A DNA stretch of 64,000 nt, taken from assembly GCA_900618425.1 (NCBI GenBank), contig UZAN01039804.1, forward strand, positions 18,347 to 82,346, given 5' to 3'. This stretch comes from Echinostoma caproni. Taxonomy: Eukaryota > Platyhelminthes > Trematoda > Plagiorchiida > Echinostomatidae. Shown one piece after another: positions 39,301-47,650 of this stretch. The notes under the pieces are model-generated. The model worked only from the letters and a program-made list of their open reading frames with translations. It ran no database searches and had not been told where the DNA came from. Each line of letters opens with the position of its first letter. Position 1 is the first letter of the stretch. The translations under genes were made by a program, and so were the position numbers.

Positions 39301-42300
39301 ACTGATTCACCATTTCTGATGGAAGTGAACTGATTACACGCGCAGTATCCGAGACTGCCTACAGAAGTGGAAAAGCGTTCCCGACTGGACCGTTTCTCAT
39401 TCATATCGGAAAGCCAATTAAACACCCGTGCTCAGTGACCGAATAAAAGATTATCCTCCATCACCTGGGATCCCCTGCATAGTTTCTCAATAGCTGGAGA
39501 AATGATCGCTGCACATAAAAGTTGTTCCGGTTTCTTATTTTATTCGGCCTCCAAAACGCCTCTTTTCCGTTTTCATTAGTTTCACCAACAGTACTGCAAG
39601 TTGAGCTCCCTCTCCCTCCTCATACATGTGTTATACCTTGAGGTTGACAGCGAGCTCTTTGATGAAGCATAGAATTCACATAATTGAAGCTACGCACAAA
39701 TCATAACCACTTCTTATTGGGGAGAATTTAATAGATTTAATATACTATTGTTGTAAAATCGCATGATCCAAATATGAAAAATGTCAATATTGTCGGCCTT
39801 TTCTCATAGTTCATGTGGTAGAGCGTGTACGTTATAAAGGATTAAGCGGCGTCTATACGCGGGTTCGAATCCCACTAGAATTATTGAATTTTTCATAATT
39901 TGAACAAAATCCGGTGGAAAAAGATCTGAGTATACACACTGAAAATACGCTTCTGGAAAGAAGATAGACATGTCTAACACTACTGATGAGTCCAGACAAG
40001 CATGACACATCGAGTCATTTCTATTTGTCGATCTCGCGATCAGTGCAAAGTAGTTCTGTCACAAGTGTGCTTGATTGTTTGACATAGATTAGGTACCAAT
40101 AGACAAAATTCACACATACACCCTAAATAGTACAATCACTGATGTTCATTTTTAGGTTAAAATCGATTGATCTAACGCAAATGCAGTATTCTAAAAAGAT
40201 ACGGTGTGTCCTTATTCTTCAGCGTTTTGATTCATCCTTCAGTAAATCCGTTTATAAAAAATATGTTGAATGCTCCTAATATTTTTATCTCGGTTATCCA
40301 ATCGTGTTACTGAACGAGCACAAACCACCAGACTTGGAAAGGTCTCATCGAGGCCGTTAGTTAACAACACCGGAGCATATCAAGGAGCTCTACTGTCCCC
40401 ATACTTATTTCTCACATATAATTGTGCTTTTCGTTGTGTTTCTCTTGCAAGTGTTTCGAATTATGCAAATCATATGGTGCTATGATAATGCATCGCGTCT
40501 TCTTTCGACCCAGGGTTCTGTTTTTCTCCTCAAAAATGAAGTAAAAGTTCGAATCCCAGTTGAATGCACTGAATGAATGTTTTTCTCTCCTCATTCCTCT
40601 TGTACCCCACAGGAACACGAAGCGATTTTTTATCCATAATAACTTGAGTCACTATGGTCAAAACCTTTCGTTGGTTAGCTGAAATTGTTGATTGCTTTAG
40701 CAAACCATTCCCCGTTTAATCTATAAAATTCTAACAAATTTTTTTTGTTAACTCTTGCATACCTTTGTGTTTTCCCTATCCTGATTTAGTTGTTACCATT
40801 TAAAAGTGCTACTCAGCGTTCTAGTGATTATTAATCACTTTTACCCATTTTCTGTAAATGGGTTAAGTGCAAAACTCTCAGATCATTAAACAACTTGCAC
40901 TGATAACTTTACCTAGAGGATGCACTGATCACCCAATACAGGTTGGATGAAAACGCCGTCGCTCTCATCCCATCATACAGTCTGAATCCTGACATATATC
41001 AACTGGAATCAACCTCAACCGAAATGTATTTGTACTGTGCTGTCCAGCTGAACTCACAAACAAACAGAAAGTAACAAATTAACACTGTCTTTACCTTAGA
41101 CTATAGCTTACGTTTGTAATTAATCGGAACGAGTTTTCTACCATTCCATTCCATGTGAAGGTTGAGGTGCACTTTTGTTTTACTGAAGTCTAAGTTGGTT
41201 ACTTGTAAAAGGTACAAAATATATGTAATATATACATATATATATGTAGATAGGTAAATAGAGAGATGTGTAGAGAGAGAGAAAAAGGGATAGAGAGCTA
41301 GACGGATGAATTGATAGATAGAAATAAAAATATTTCATGTTGTATTTTTTCTCATTTCACTCGGATCATTATTTTGCGCAGTAAAACATTTTGTTGCTCA
41401 CCACAAATCGAGGTTCTTCACACATCCTAAGCACAATAAAAAGGTGTAGCAATGCTCTGTCACCGGGGGGCGTCCACCTGTGTGCGTTTGCAGCGTCGTA
41501 CACGACAACAAAAACACGCGAAACAGTGAGTGCACCACTGAATGGAAAAGTGCCAATCCCATTCAATTATTTCAGTTTTGTGTTTTAGTGAGGCATGGTT
41601 TAGATCAAAAGCTTTCATTAAGTATTTTACCTCTCAGTGCGCGTTTCCTTCCTCGTGTTATATAAGTATGTTTCGTTCAACCACTCATTAATTTAGGCGA
41701 AAGAATTGGGCAATTGCCGACCAGTCTAGTGTATAAAATCGGTCATGCATCCTCATTTTCGATGACAATGATTTGTTTTCCATCGGACCAGTGATTACAT
41801 TTTATTGTTTTACTGTTGTGTTTTGTTCGTGTACTATCCCAACATCACTGAGTTGCGTTTGATCGCGGTAGGGGTTTAGTGGAGTGTGCGACAGGACTTT
41901 ACTATCAGATTACCTCTCAATAGATTCGTCGGTAGAATCACAATGATCGAAATAAGACTCAGACTGCGCGGACAGTAGATCTACTAACCTGGTTGTGTTT
42001 AAAAGGATACATGCAGTACAGAGCAAACGTTTCAGGCTTGTGTCGGAATCCCATCCCCAATGGCATGCGATTGGCAAGTAGTTTTTCAATCCTGAAAATC
42101 TCGAAGGGGAAAATAATCTATTTACGTCCACATGTTCGTTCACTATGATTGATCAACCCAATGAGGGATATTTATACACCAGTTTTTTCTACGTTTGTGG
42201 TTGCGAGGATCGAACGAAATGTCAACAACTCCCGACACTGGTCTTCTTTCAATAATGATGCATTGGATAAAAGGAATCCAATGTTTCGAATTGGACATCC

Positions 42301-45300
42301 CATCTACCGGTGAACTCCGATGCCTAATGAAGACAATAAAGACCAAAGGTTGACAGAATGTTTCAGGCAGACATACTGTCTGTTCTATGGCGGGGAGTAG
42401 AAATCGTAGGCTGGTCAGTGGATTTCCACATCCGATAATGTTTGATTATAGAGAAATCCCCTTTTTGTGGTTTTGCGTGTATGGATGTCTGGATGAATTG
42501 GAACTTCTACATGAAGCCGAAAAGAGATGAGCAATCTAAATAACACCGTTGTGTTTTGTTTGTCTAGGTTTTGCAGATGGAGCACCCATACAGAAAAGAA
42601 AATTGATTGCGTGAAGTATATAGCAATTTCCGTGATGCATTGCCGAGCTGAACTTTCAATGGTAGCACCCATAAATATATTAATCCATGATGGTGTATAT
42701 TATAAGTTTCAATATAGTTATGATCGCACTTTGGTTTAAATAAACTACCATGTCAAATGCAGTAGACCAAGCTACCAGAAACTTATAACAAACAGTTCTG
42801 TGCTTACTTTAAACATCTCCAATTGCTTGGAAAATTGTAGGTCCTCTAAGGCAGCCTTTTTCAAAATGTTTAAAATTTCGTTTATCATCATTTCCTGCAC
42901 TTGACTAATATTGTAATCCAGCTCGGTAACATTGAACAAACCCAGCTGTTCAATCACAGGCATTTCGCTGGTTTTCATGTAGAAGTGATCTTCTTCCCAC
43001 CAAGTGCGCAATGTTTTGGTGAATTCACGCATGTCGTCCAATACACCCTCTCGCCATGCTCGTAGCTCATGGTGATTGATGAGAGCGGTGCGATTATGAT
43101 CGGCGAACAACGAGAGGAGCAACTCTCCTGACGACTCAATTGGGACCGGATTTCTCAATAACGTCCGCATCCGTACCATATCGGTCAGTTCTGTTCCGTG
43201 TAGCTGTAGCATGCAGCAAAACAGAACAAGGGTAAATGTCGCGGACATTGTAAACAAGACAGCGAGATGTTGAGATTAATAATTGCTCCAGGCAATGCCT
43301 GTTTAGTATTGAGAGAGAATATTGAGCAGATCTTTGATACAATCATTTATCAAACAAAGTCTATGCTTATACCGAATACCAAAAGCCAGTTGGAACGACT
43401 CAAGTACTAACATAAGTGACTGTCAATTTTGTTCAATACACATTGATTATGCGCAGCACATAAAACGCGGGATATATTAACTGTTTGAAAAATTTAGGCA
43501 GGCACAAGAATTTGTGTTCCGTGAACGTTTGCAACATCTCAATTACATTTTATGGTATTACGGAAACAACAAACTGGTCTGACCGTGATTCTATTTTTAT
43601 TTCATTTTCAGGGTGTATTGCGGACAAGTAGAATGAGCGACCTAGCAGTTGCGCGCACATGAACTCATTGTACCGTGAGTGTTTACTTACTAGTAATTCA
43701 TTGATGAGGCCTGGTCTCCAGTTCAGATTTGCATGAATCGTGTTCTCCGGATCCAGGAAAAAGCGAGCAACTAGATCTTTTCGTCGACTTTGTGCCGAAC
43801 TATCCTCGTCATTCCGCGAATGTTCTGCTTCAATCAGATATTCTTTGGCGCCCTGTTTGTATCCAGTTATCCATGCGCCTGACGGACAAGTGAGGACAGA
43901 ACAAATTCAGAGACTATTTGAAAACGTACTGGGTAATGGCTCATTGTGAGACACTCAGTATCGTTTTAGTTAACAAAAGAAGGGAAATAGAACCTCGAGG
44001 AGTCCACATATTCTGTCTGTGATGCTTTTTGAATTTTTTTATTCACTTTATGTGGTAGATAGCCAAAGTATTCACCTGTATCCGGTACTTTTGAGTTCAG
44101 TGTCTACATAGTCATAGGCCTCGACAATGTTAATAGTCAAAACGAACGTGGGTTGGACAATACACACATTTTAAAAGTTTCGTCCCACTAAGATACAAAC
44201 GTAATTTAGTAAACTGTCTGGCCTACAGGGCGAGGAGAATTTTAAGTCCGAGTGCCCTGAATGAACAGCTGACCTACACAAGAGATATTCTTCGGAAGAA
44301 CGGATGTCCAGAAGCGTTTGTTCGACGATATATGGAATCAGAAGTAAACAATTGGAAAAATTACAACTTGTTAGGAAGAAGGATATGTTTGTCAACGTTC
44401 CTTTCAAGGGAGACAGAGCAATAAAAATCTTCGAATATCGGATATACAAAGCCATTGCCAACTGTTTTCCCGCGGCGCATTTAAGACTCTCATCGAGGAC
44501 TAAACCGTTCATTGTTCAACAGCTTACGGATTAATTGCCTCACCAATCCCAATCTTTTGTTCTATATCAGTTCACGTGCACTTGTAGTGCTTGGTATATC
44601 GGACACACAACGAGAATATCTGAACATTTTCCGGCCGCTCTTCGAAAGGAATAGTGAGAAGCTTGAATAGCTCAACCCTGCAACATTTGGTCGACAGTGA
44701 ACACAGGATTGACACGGAAACAACATTAACAAGTTTCTTCACTACACCTAAGAATCACACCAAAGGATTACGTAAGAAGATGCTAACAACTGCGGAATCT
44801 ATAGCAATTAAGATCATGAGACCGGAGTTGTGTAAGCAACGTAATCTGGTTCAAGCGCTGCTGTTGCCATGGTCATAATAACAATTGCCCTTATTTCTAT
44901 GTGATTTTATCTGCCCCCCCCCCAATTCTCACTTACTGTATTTTTCGCAAACTTTCACACCTGTTATATTCATTCTTGACTAACACCTCTCATATCGTGT
45001 CCAATTAACGCATTGTTATCGGGCTTTCCTCTGTCCAACTATCGTGACCCCACAGCTTGTTGTCAATCAAACATTTTGCACACATAGTCATTCAACATCA
45101 GCGTAGGCCTTGCATTATTCTACTGAATAATCGGGCTATATATGTAAATGCCTGAAGCGATATATGGAAAAGAAATTTCTTCGTGCTTTATTTTTGTTCT
45201 TATGCATCGATGGGAATATTTTACGATTTGTGATGTTAAGAATCTCATTACGTGACATCAAAATCAGAAGACATATGTGGGCAAAATTGACATTGACCAT

Positions 45301-47650
45301 CAATTTCGCGTGCTCTCGTTCATCTGTAAACGCACATTTATATGATCATGTGAAATAAATATGCGTAAGAGTTGAAACGAGTCATTTGAACAAAGTGTTT
45401 GACAATTGAGTTGAGTGATTTGTGTTTGGTTAGGGGTTGAGGTCAAGTAAGATGAGAAACTTTGATATGGGGTGAACTGGACCAAACGATGTGGTGAGTG
45501 TGGTGAACTAGGGAGGAGAAAGAGGGAAGGTCATGTCACGTCATGCTATGGTAGGGTGGCATCAAGTGTGATATCATTACTATCATAGCAAAAACAGTTG
45601 CATCACAAATGTTTTTTGAACACAATTGCGGTTTCAAGCGATGAATAATCATTGCTTCTAAGAATCGCAAAGTCCGTGAACTTCGAGGCCACGCAATTAC
45701 TCGAAACACTTTGGGTGCGTCTACGTGGTGACCGGAGTTTAACAAATGACGGGCAATCGCACTAGATGGTAATTTCACTCCGCGAAGACCAATCTGTTTC
45801 GGAATATGTTCACACATTCTGGTTGATAAGTGACGTTCTGTCCTTCCGATATACCGCTGCCCGCAAATACATTGAAATGAATAGATGCAATGGGAGGTAA
45901 CACTAACCTCCCACTGGTTCATGTGGAACAGCATACTCAGGCCACAGGATCGATCACTCACTCGAAGGGATCCGTGATCATTGTTGTGCGTGGTTAAACA
46001 TTAGCATGCTTAAATCATTGATGGTCACAATGTATTCACATCTAGATGAAAACTCTCAGCACATTGGACGCAGTCGGAGGATTATGTGCGCGCGCTCTCT
46101 CCCCTTCTATCTGTAGGGAGTCAACACTTAGTATTATGGCAAGGTTCCTGCAGTGAACAGAGGAAGAGGCAGAAAATATTTCTATATGCGCACACACAAT
46201 ACTTAATGTATCCAAACTAATTTATATTTCGGCTTATTCGTCCGCAGTCCACATACCACACATTTGACTTAGCGCTCAGTCCGATGATTCCACAGCACGG
46301 ATGAATGATCGAACAACAATGCGATCACTCCGCGGTTCAACCCCGATAATAACAAGTGACCAATGCCCAGTTGAGATTTTATTTCTCCGAATACGATGTT
46401 TAGTTGTCTGTTGACAGAAACCGTGACGTAATACAATGATTAAATGTTCACTAAAATCTATCTTATTTGACATTGTGTTCCGTCGGAATATTCTCGGATA
46501 TGTTGAATTAAAAGAAGCCATAATTCAAGTGGTATACAGTACTGTGCATAGCAGTATATATTTAAGTAGAACAGTATTTATGCTGGATGTACTTCTGTGC
46601 ATCCGTAAAGATCTTTTCAAATACCATTTCGAGATCATTTTGAAAAAAGGCTTTCGTTGAAGAAGAAACCAATGGATAAGTTTGATTTATGGCATCGCTC
46701 CACGAGAAAATTGAGTCAACTCTCAAAAATAGAAATTCCTTAATGGGACTTTCACTTAAATACGCAGAAATTGATTCTCCAAAGTCATCTCAGTGTTACC
46801 TTTCTTACTCTAAAAATATCTTTATAGACAATCTAACAAAATGGCTTCAAAGCATCAGTACAAGCCTAAATTCCTCTATCTCCTCAGAGAAATAATAAAA
46901 CATCAGAAATGAATATTCAGTGTTTAATTATGATTCTGGAATGGAAATGCTTCCTTTTAAATCAAGGATTGTTTTGTCAGTGATCAGCCTAAGAGCGGTA
47001 TGCAATTCAGAGCAATACTTTGATCTCCAGCTCAATCGATCGATTTATCCTGCATACGGTAGCCAACGCGGTTCAAACAGGTGCTCAGTGCTTTCTGACC
47101 GTTTGATTTACGTTTCGTTTTCTTGCCATAAAACATTTTGTTTTGGTCAATATAAACATAGCATCAGAATTACCAGTCGCTCATTGTTAGATTTGTGCAT
47201 TACAAGCAAGTATATAAAGCATCGCACAGCGGAGGTCAAGAAGAGGGAAAGAACAGCAAACAGGTTCTCGCGTATATCAGTTCACTCACGGCCCTTTCTG
47301 GATGTGAGTAAGGAGTTCAGTTGGAACGGTGACATTCGCAGGCTAGTCAGATGAGTCATATTCAGCAGACCATTGTTTACAAATAGTGTTTGTTCCAGCA
47401 CTCCATGTGTGCCGTTGTGTAATACTTCACTGGCAATCGTCGTTTCGTTGAAATTCTATAAAGAAAAGAGAGACAGCGTTGAATTGACTGTGAATTCGCG
47501 CGTTCAGACATGACAGTCAGGTTTGACTGGTGTATCTAACAGATANGAAAGAAGAAATACTCACAGTTATACGGAATTGATTCCACGAATCGATGGTGAT
47601 ATTCCAATGGCCCGGAGATATCCACAGGATTGGATGGGATAGTAGAATGT
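5992..47650 (-). CDS. Large lipid transfer protein, C-terminal part, 10 exons (gene-level entry)
   Basis: Joined segments (transcript order): 47650-47565, 47455-47290, 43878-43691, 43203-42808, 38779-38647, 29916-29714, 20973-20737, 15999-15882, 13798-13566, 6360-5992. Each has an AG acceptor and GT donor and all nine junction phases agree. The sum is 2129 bp, about 709 residues. The translation runs from a beta-rich segment, through a long alpha-helical segment, to a vWD domain. This order is known from the C-terminal half of apolipophorin/apoB-type proteins, which carry lipid extracellularly. Twelve N-X-S/T sequons support a secreted glycoprotein. The N-terminal lipoprotein domain, signal peptide and promoter are not seen, so the 5' part is missing or undetected. 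Introns run from 109 bp to about 8.7 kb and hold most of the transposon remnants. Family assignment rests mainly on the vWD exons; vitellogenin versus apolipophorin cannot be decided here. Confidence 0.82.
6361..13565 (-). other. Intron 9-10 of the lipid transfer protein gene (7.2 kb)
   Basis: Lies between exons 9 and 10. It holds single N bases at 8680 and 9291 (the latter flanked by CTAACTG on both sides), a (TCA)n-like tract near 9517-9540 and an (ATT)n tract near 9601-9616. No conserved coding segment was recognised. Confidence 0.6.
13512..13553. repeat. (CAA)n microsatellite next to a splice donor
   Basis: An imperfect CAA/CAACAG tract of about 42 bp. Read on the gene strand it is a (TTG)n tract starting 12 bp after the exon 9 donor. 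It gives the ORF past the donor an artefactual poly-Leu tail. Confidence 0.9.
13566..13798 (-). CDS. LLTP exon 9: first half of the vWD domain
   Basis: 233 bp, phase 1 to 0. The acceptor CCGGAAACAG has a weak pyrimidine tract; the donor is GGTCAA|GTGGGT. It encodes TAWLLMDQTNNGYIITFNGL, then PGPYLLVANTDGNRKLRV and the WHTDITVGPVTVRVTSNGQ strands. This corresponds to the start of a von Willebrand factor D domain (strand, F-[DN]-G, then a Y-L-L-A-like strand). No Cys occurs in this half; the position usually held by Cys before the SYLLA-type strand reads Gly-Pro. There is one sequon (NNS). A (CAA)n tract begins 12 bp into the following intron. Confidence 0.85.
14150..14285 (+). pseudogene. Penelope-like element fragment (GIY-YIG region)
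   Basis: The frame reading HPVEFTFRYIQTFACRCNEI followed by YIGKTG matches the junction before the GIY-YIG endonuclease of Penelope-like elements: a hydrophobic strand, C-x-C, then YIG-x-T. A stop follows directly, and the element is cut by SINE-like sequence at 14.3 kb. Confidence 0.55.
14300..14380 (-). repeat. tRNA-derived SINE-like repeat, family 1
   Basis: On the minus strand: an A-box-like GGTGATCAAGTGGGTAATAC, then CTTACGTTCTACCTGTGAG, then a B-box-like CAGTTCGATCCTCA. The middle block is nearly identical to the copy at 24.9 kb (CTTACGTTCTACGTGTGAG), which shows that this is a repeat family. Confidence 0.6.
15882..15999 (-). CDS. LLTP exon 8 of those visible (no long ORF; found by splice and phase)
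   Basis: 118 bp. Exons 7 and 9 are out of phase with each other (0 against 1), so an exon running phase 0 to 1 was required between them. This segment supplies it. The acceptor is ...TTTCAG before TTGCTATCC and the donor is AAAG|GTGAGT, a perfect consensus. The peptide begins LLSWIYPSRGMKSIMYAYD and ends RKLIHLIPPYK. It carries the helical segment to the start of the vWD domain. The junction codon G|TC gives Val. Confidence 0.8.
17192..17695. other. Coding-like tract open on both strands, probable decayed repeat
   Basis: Less AT-rich than its surroundings. The minus strand is open for 121 codons (LGTWYDQLQPLTLLTGSTVS region), and a minus segment near 17620-17690 reads ASNGEYSPEINLKPDVEA. The plus strand gives VAKHPDILRATVKLRHRVSD. 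Continuity needs frameshifts on either strand, which suggests a degraded mobile element. No family was recognised. Confidence 0.3.
18104..18126. repeat. (CTC)n microsatellite
   Basis: Seven near-perfect CTC units, about 23 bp, within an intron. Confidence 0.85.
20737..20973 (-). CDS. LLTP exon 7 of those visible
   Basis: 237 bp, 79 codons, phase 0 to 0. Acceptor atcacaactgtgcag; donor AAGCAG|GTGAGC. The peptide starts IQYCKRLALDSFAGKELQEL and continues through FENASRLFFKPHL (sequon NAS) and a helix ending in SQSYPKQ. It is amphipathic alpha-helical and continuous in character with exons 4-6. Confidence 0.85.
21611..21895 (-). other. 94-codon ORF, unassigned
   Basis: Contains DHDESLDTGGHVLVYGFVCG, then TEIVYLLTKHRYDIVNDR, which look like genuine protein. 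No clear acceptor precedes it, and exon 6 already joins exon 7 in phase. It is more likely a transposon remnant than a missed exon. Confidence 0.22.
22742..22838. repeat. 48-bp duplication on both sides of a single N (assembly junction)
   Basis: 22742-22789 and 22791-22838 are identical except for one base (catctag against catccag), with N at 22790 exactly between them. Read as two overlapping contig ends left unmerged. Confidence 0.85.
24891..24965 (+). repeat. tRNA-derived SINE-like repeat, family 1
   Basis: TGGTGGTCAAATGGTTAGTA (A-box-like), CTTACGTTCTACGTGTGAG, then CCGGTGTTCAACCTCGAG (B-box-like). The block order and middle block match the copy at 14.3 kb. A downstream GGCAAAGCTG segment also recurs near 14605. 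Confidence 0.6.
26401..26410. repeat. Poly-G run
   Basis: Ten G in a row; a likely indel hotspot in sequencing. Confidence 0.9.
26618..27265 (+). mobile_element. Penelope-like element 3' end with GIY-YIG endonuclease and inverted flanks
   Basis: The plus strand reads YIGRTNRPLAQRMSEHIPKW near 26790-26850. After a break come SSIAKHLMATGHIVD, RILAFSYAMLITLRNPILC and QKFLTQSVRLPW to 27092. These are the conserved GIY-YIG blocks of Penelope-like elements (YIG-x-T, R-M-x-EH, S-I-x-KHL-x-x-GH). The sequence is flanked by inverted copies: minus 26730-26618 and plus 27153-27265 both encode a VVATEE-x-KR-x-VNI peptide. Stops and frameshifts make it inactive. Confidence 0.7.
29714..29916 (-). CDS. LLTP exon 6 of those visible
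   Basis: 203 bp, phase 1 to 0. Excellent acceptor (tttgttttcctcccgttcag) and donor ACC|GTAAGTG. The peptide is helical: AVYILQQGLRNWFDHKYAW, sequon NLS, one Cys (MSCFTNMM), ending SALVRQT. It is flanked by introns of about 8.7 kb on both sides, both loaded with repeats. Confidence 0.85.
29961..29982. repeat. (AAT)n microsatellite
   Basis: About seven perfect AAT units, 45 bp upstream of exon 6 on the gene strand, outside the pyrimidine tract. Confidence 0.85.
30125..30526 (+). other. 133-codon ORF, unassigned
   Basis: The longest undisturbed plus-strand ORF without a recognised family. It includes FDRCLFRDSLRLLQMEMNGL and NKTIYEFVLFDSFRREYENK, and stops at CAGAGGTAA, which could also be a donor (CAGAG|GTAAAA). 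The minus strand is partly open too. It may be a transposon relic or an exon of a nested gene. Confidence 0.25.
30710..30872 (+). repeat. tRNA-derived SINE-like repeat, family 3
   Basis: CGGTAACCCGGTGCTAACGT serves as the A-box region. Then comes GTGAGTTCGAACCCACCACC (B box), a GC-rich body, and a tail CAATAAAAAGGAATTAAAA. The head-body-A-rich-tail layout is typical of SINEs. Confidence 0.55.
32752..33960. mobile_element. Unidentified element with about 240-bp inverted arms
   Basis: The left arm (about 32752-32995, plus) and right arm (about 33960-33705, minus) align over most of their length. Shared runs include AAATGAGGTGTGGTGATC and TGTGTCAGATGTTGCAACGT. Both arms can be read as peptides sharing NCVRCCNVN. 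The 700-bp interior has no recognised ORF. It could be a foldback/MITE-like element or Penelope-type inverted pseudo-LTRs. Confidence 0.6.
34070..34135 (-). repeat. Weak tRNA-derived SINE-like repeat
   Basis: The minus strand reads TTTGGTGACCGCGTCATC, then GGTCCGGAGTTCAACTCCCC (B-box-like). It shares only the general tRNA-like layout with the other copies. Confidence 0.3.
38647..38779 (-). CDS. LLTP exon 5 of those visible
   Basis: 133 bp, phase 0 to 1. Acceptor ctttcacttacag before CCCGAAATT; donor ACAA|GTGAGC. The peptide starts PEIERDKFPLFRPTFEAMA, contains the sequon NGT, and ends in a helix with one Cys (KVAACT). A split Asn codon (A|AT) is formed with the next exon 8.7 kb away. Confidence 0.8.
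39803..39905 (+). repeat. tRNA-derived SINE-like repeat, family 2
   Basis: TTCATGTGGTAGAGCGTGTA (A box), GCGGGTTCGAATCCCACTAG (perfect B box), then ATTGAATTTTTCATAATTTG. The 3' block and B box match the copy at 58.1 kb. The long insertion between the boxes and degenerate stems argue against a working tRNA gene. Confidence 0.65.
40270..40490 (+). pseudogene. CR1-like reverse transcriptase fragment
   Basis: Reads NNTGAYQGALLSPYLF followed by SNYANHMVL. This matches the RT blocks G-x-x-QG-x-x-x-SP-x-LF and YADD-x-VL of CR1-like elements, with the catalytic YADD changed to YANH. It is a short dead fragment. Confidence 0.65.
41220..41335. repeat. TA- and GA-rich simple repeat
   Basis: A run of TATA/TACA steps, then GAGAGA and TAGATAGA-like steps, about 115 bp. 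Confidence 0.8.
42808..43203 (-). CDS. LLTP exon 4 of those visible (largest, alpha-helical)
   Basis: 396 bp, 132 codons, phase 0 at both ends. The acceptor is tgttctgttttgctgcatgc followed by tacag; the donor is TTTAAA|GTAAGC. It encodes a mostly alpha-helical, Leu/Glu-rich segment beginning LHGTELTDMVRMRTLLRNP, with sequons NRT, NVT and NIS. Long amphipathic helices are typical of the region before the vWD domain in apolipophorin-like proteins. A Met-start reading with an apparent signal peptide (43257, MFTMSATFTLVLFCC...) covers the acceptor's pyrimidine tract and is judged artefactual, because the spliced reading keeps phase with both neighbours. Confidence 0.85.
43204..43690 (-). other. 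Intron 3-4 of the lipid transfer protein gene (487 bp)
   Basis: Short intron without recognisable repeats. The Met-start reading that extends into it from exon 4 is judged artefactual. Confidence 0.65.
43691..43878 (-). CDS. LLTP exon 3 of those visible
   Basis: It has a strong pyrimidine-rich acceptor (ttgttctgtcctcacttg, then tccgtcag) before GCGCATGG, and donor CTA|GTAAGT. 188 bp, phase 1 to 0. The peptide runs AWITGYKQGAKEYLIEAEHS, then an acidic/basic Ser-rich stretch (RNDEDSSAQSRRKDL) and ARFFLDPENTIHANLNWRPG. Alternating polar and hydrophobic residues fit a lipoprotein beta-sheet. The plus-strand ORF 43740-43949 is a shadow of this exon. Confidence 0.8.
44240..44880 (+). pseudogene. 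Penelope-like element 3' part (RT end and start of GIY-YIG)
   Basis: Frame-broken reading: LTYTRDILRKNGCPEAFVRR, then VPFKGDRAIKIFEYRIYKAI, then AHLRLSSRTKPFIVQQLTD. After a stop comes FVLYQFTCTCSAWYIGHTTR. These are the conserved C-terminal RT and YIG blocks of Penelope-like elements (PFKG-x, LP..., VYQF-x-C-x-C...YIG-x-T-x-R). Several stops. Confidence 0.72.
44927..44937. repeat. Poly-C run
   Basis: A homopolymer of about ten C just after the PLE fragment. Confidence 0.8.
45536..45961 (-). pseudogene. Penelope-like element GIY-YIG endonuclease fragment
   Basis: An open frame of 141 codons on the minus strand. It holds the full block series CIYSFQCICGQRYIGRTERH, LSTRMCEHIPKQIGL, SSAIARHLLNSGHHVDAPK and FLEAMIIHRLKPQLC. 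These match C-x-C-x-x-x-YIG-x-T-x-R, EH-x-P, KHL/RHL-x-x-GH-x-VD and EA-x-x-I-x-x-x-x-P. This is the best preserved of the PLE ends. No RT precedes it in frame, so it is a 5'-truncated copy. Confidence 0.78.
47290..47455 (-). CDS. LLTP exon 2 of those visible
   Basis: The acceptor is ...TTTATAG before AATTTCAACG; the donor is GGGCC|GTGAGT. Phase 0 to phase 1, 166 bp. The peptide begins NFNETTIASEVLHNGTHG and carries three sequons (NET, NGT, NMT), as expected for an extracellular beta-sheet segment. The intron separating it from exon 1 is only 109 bp and contains the single N at 47546. The split codon C|GC gives Arg with the next exon. An overlapping plus-strand ORF (46920-47354) is a shadow. 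Confidence 0.75.
47565..47650 (-). CDS. LLTP exon 1 of those visible (internal exon, 86 bp)
   Basis: Acceptor ...ACATTACAG before 47650; donor ACT|GTGAGT after 47565. It starts in phase 1 and ends in phase 0, giving 28 full codons. The chosen frame contains GHWNITIDSWNQFRIT, a beta-strand-like stretch with one N-glycosylation sequon (NIT). The other two frames are also open over so short an exon. This one was chosen because it joins exon 2 in phase and gives a continuous beta-rich segment. It needs an upstream exon ending in phase 1, which was not found. Confidence 0.68.

Larger units (their letters stand above)
38780..42807 (-). other. Intron 4-5 of the lipid transfer protein gene (4.0 kb)
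   Basis: Contains the SINE at 39.8 kb, the CR1 fragment at 40.3 kb and a TA/GA-rich simple repeat at 41220-41335. No other feature seen. Confidence 0.6.
43879..47289 (-). other. Intron 2-3 of the lipid transfer protein gene (3.4 kb)
   Basis: Carries two Penelope-like ends facing opposite directions (44.2-44.9 plus, 45.5-46.0 minus). The rest, including 46.0-47.2 kb, shows no identifiable gene. Confidence 0.6.

Noticed and set aside
39803..39880. tRNA gene called from the perfect B box (likewise at 58.1 kb)
   Set aside because: The spacing and stems do not form a proper cloverleaf and the 3' flank is shared between copies, so these are SINE-like repeats.
43204..43257. Apparent signal peptide (Met start at 43257) on exon 4
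   Set aside because: It covers the acceptor's pyrimidine tract; the spliced reading fits exon 3 in phase, so the hydrophobic stretch is intronic.
46920..47354. 144-codon plus-strand ORF
   Set aside because: It overlaps lipid-transfer exon 2 on the opposite strand and has no motif or splice support.
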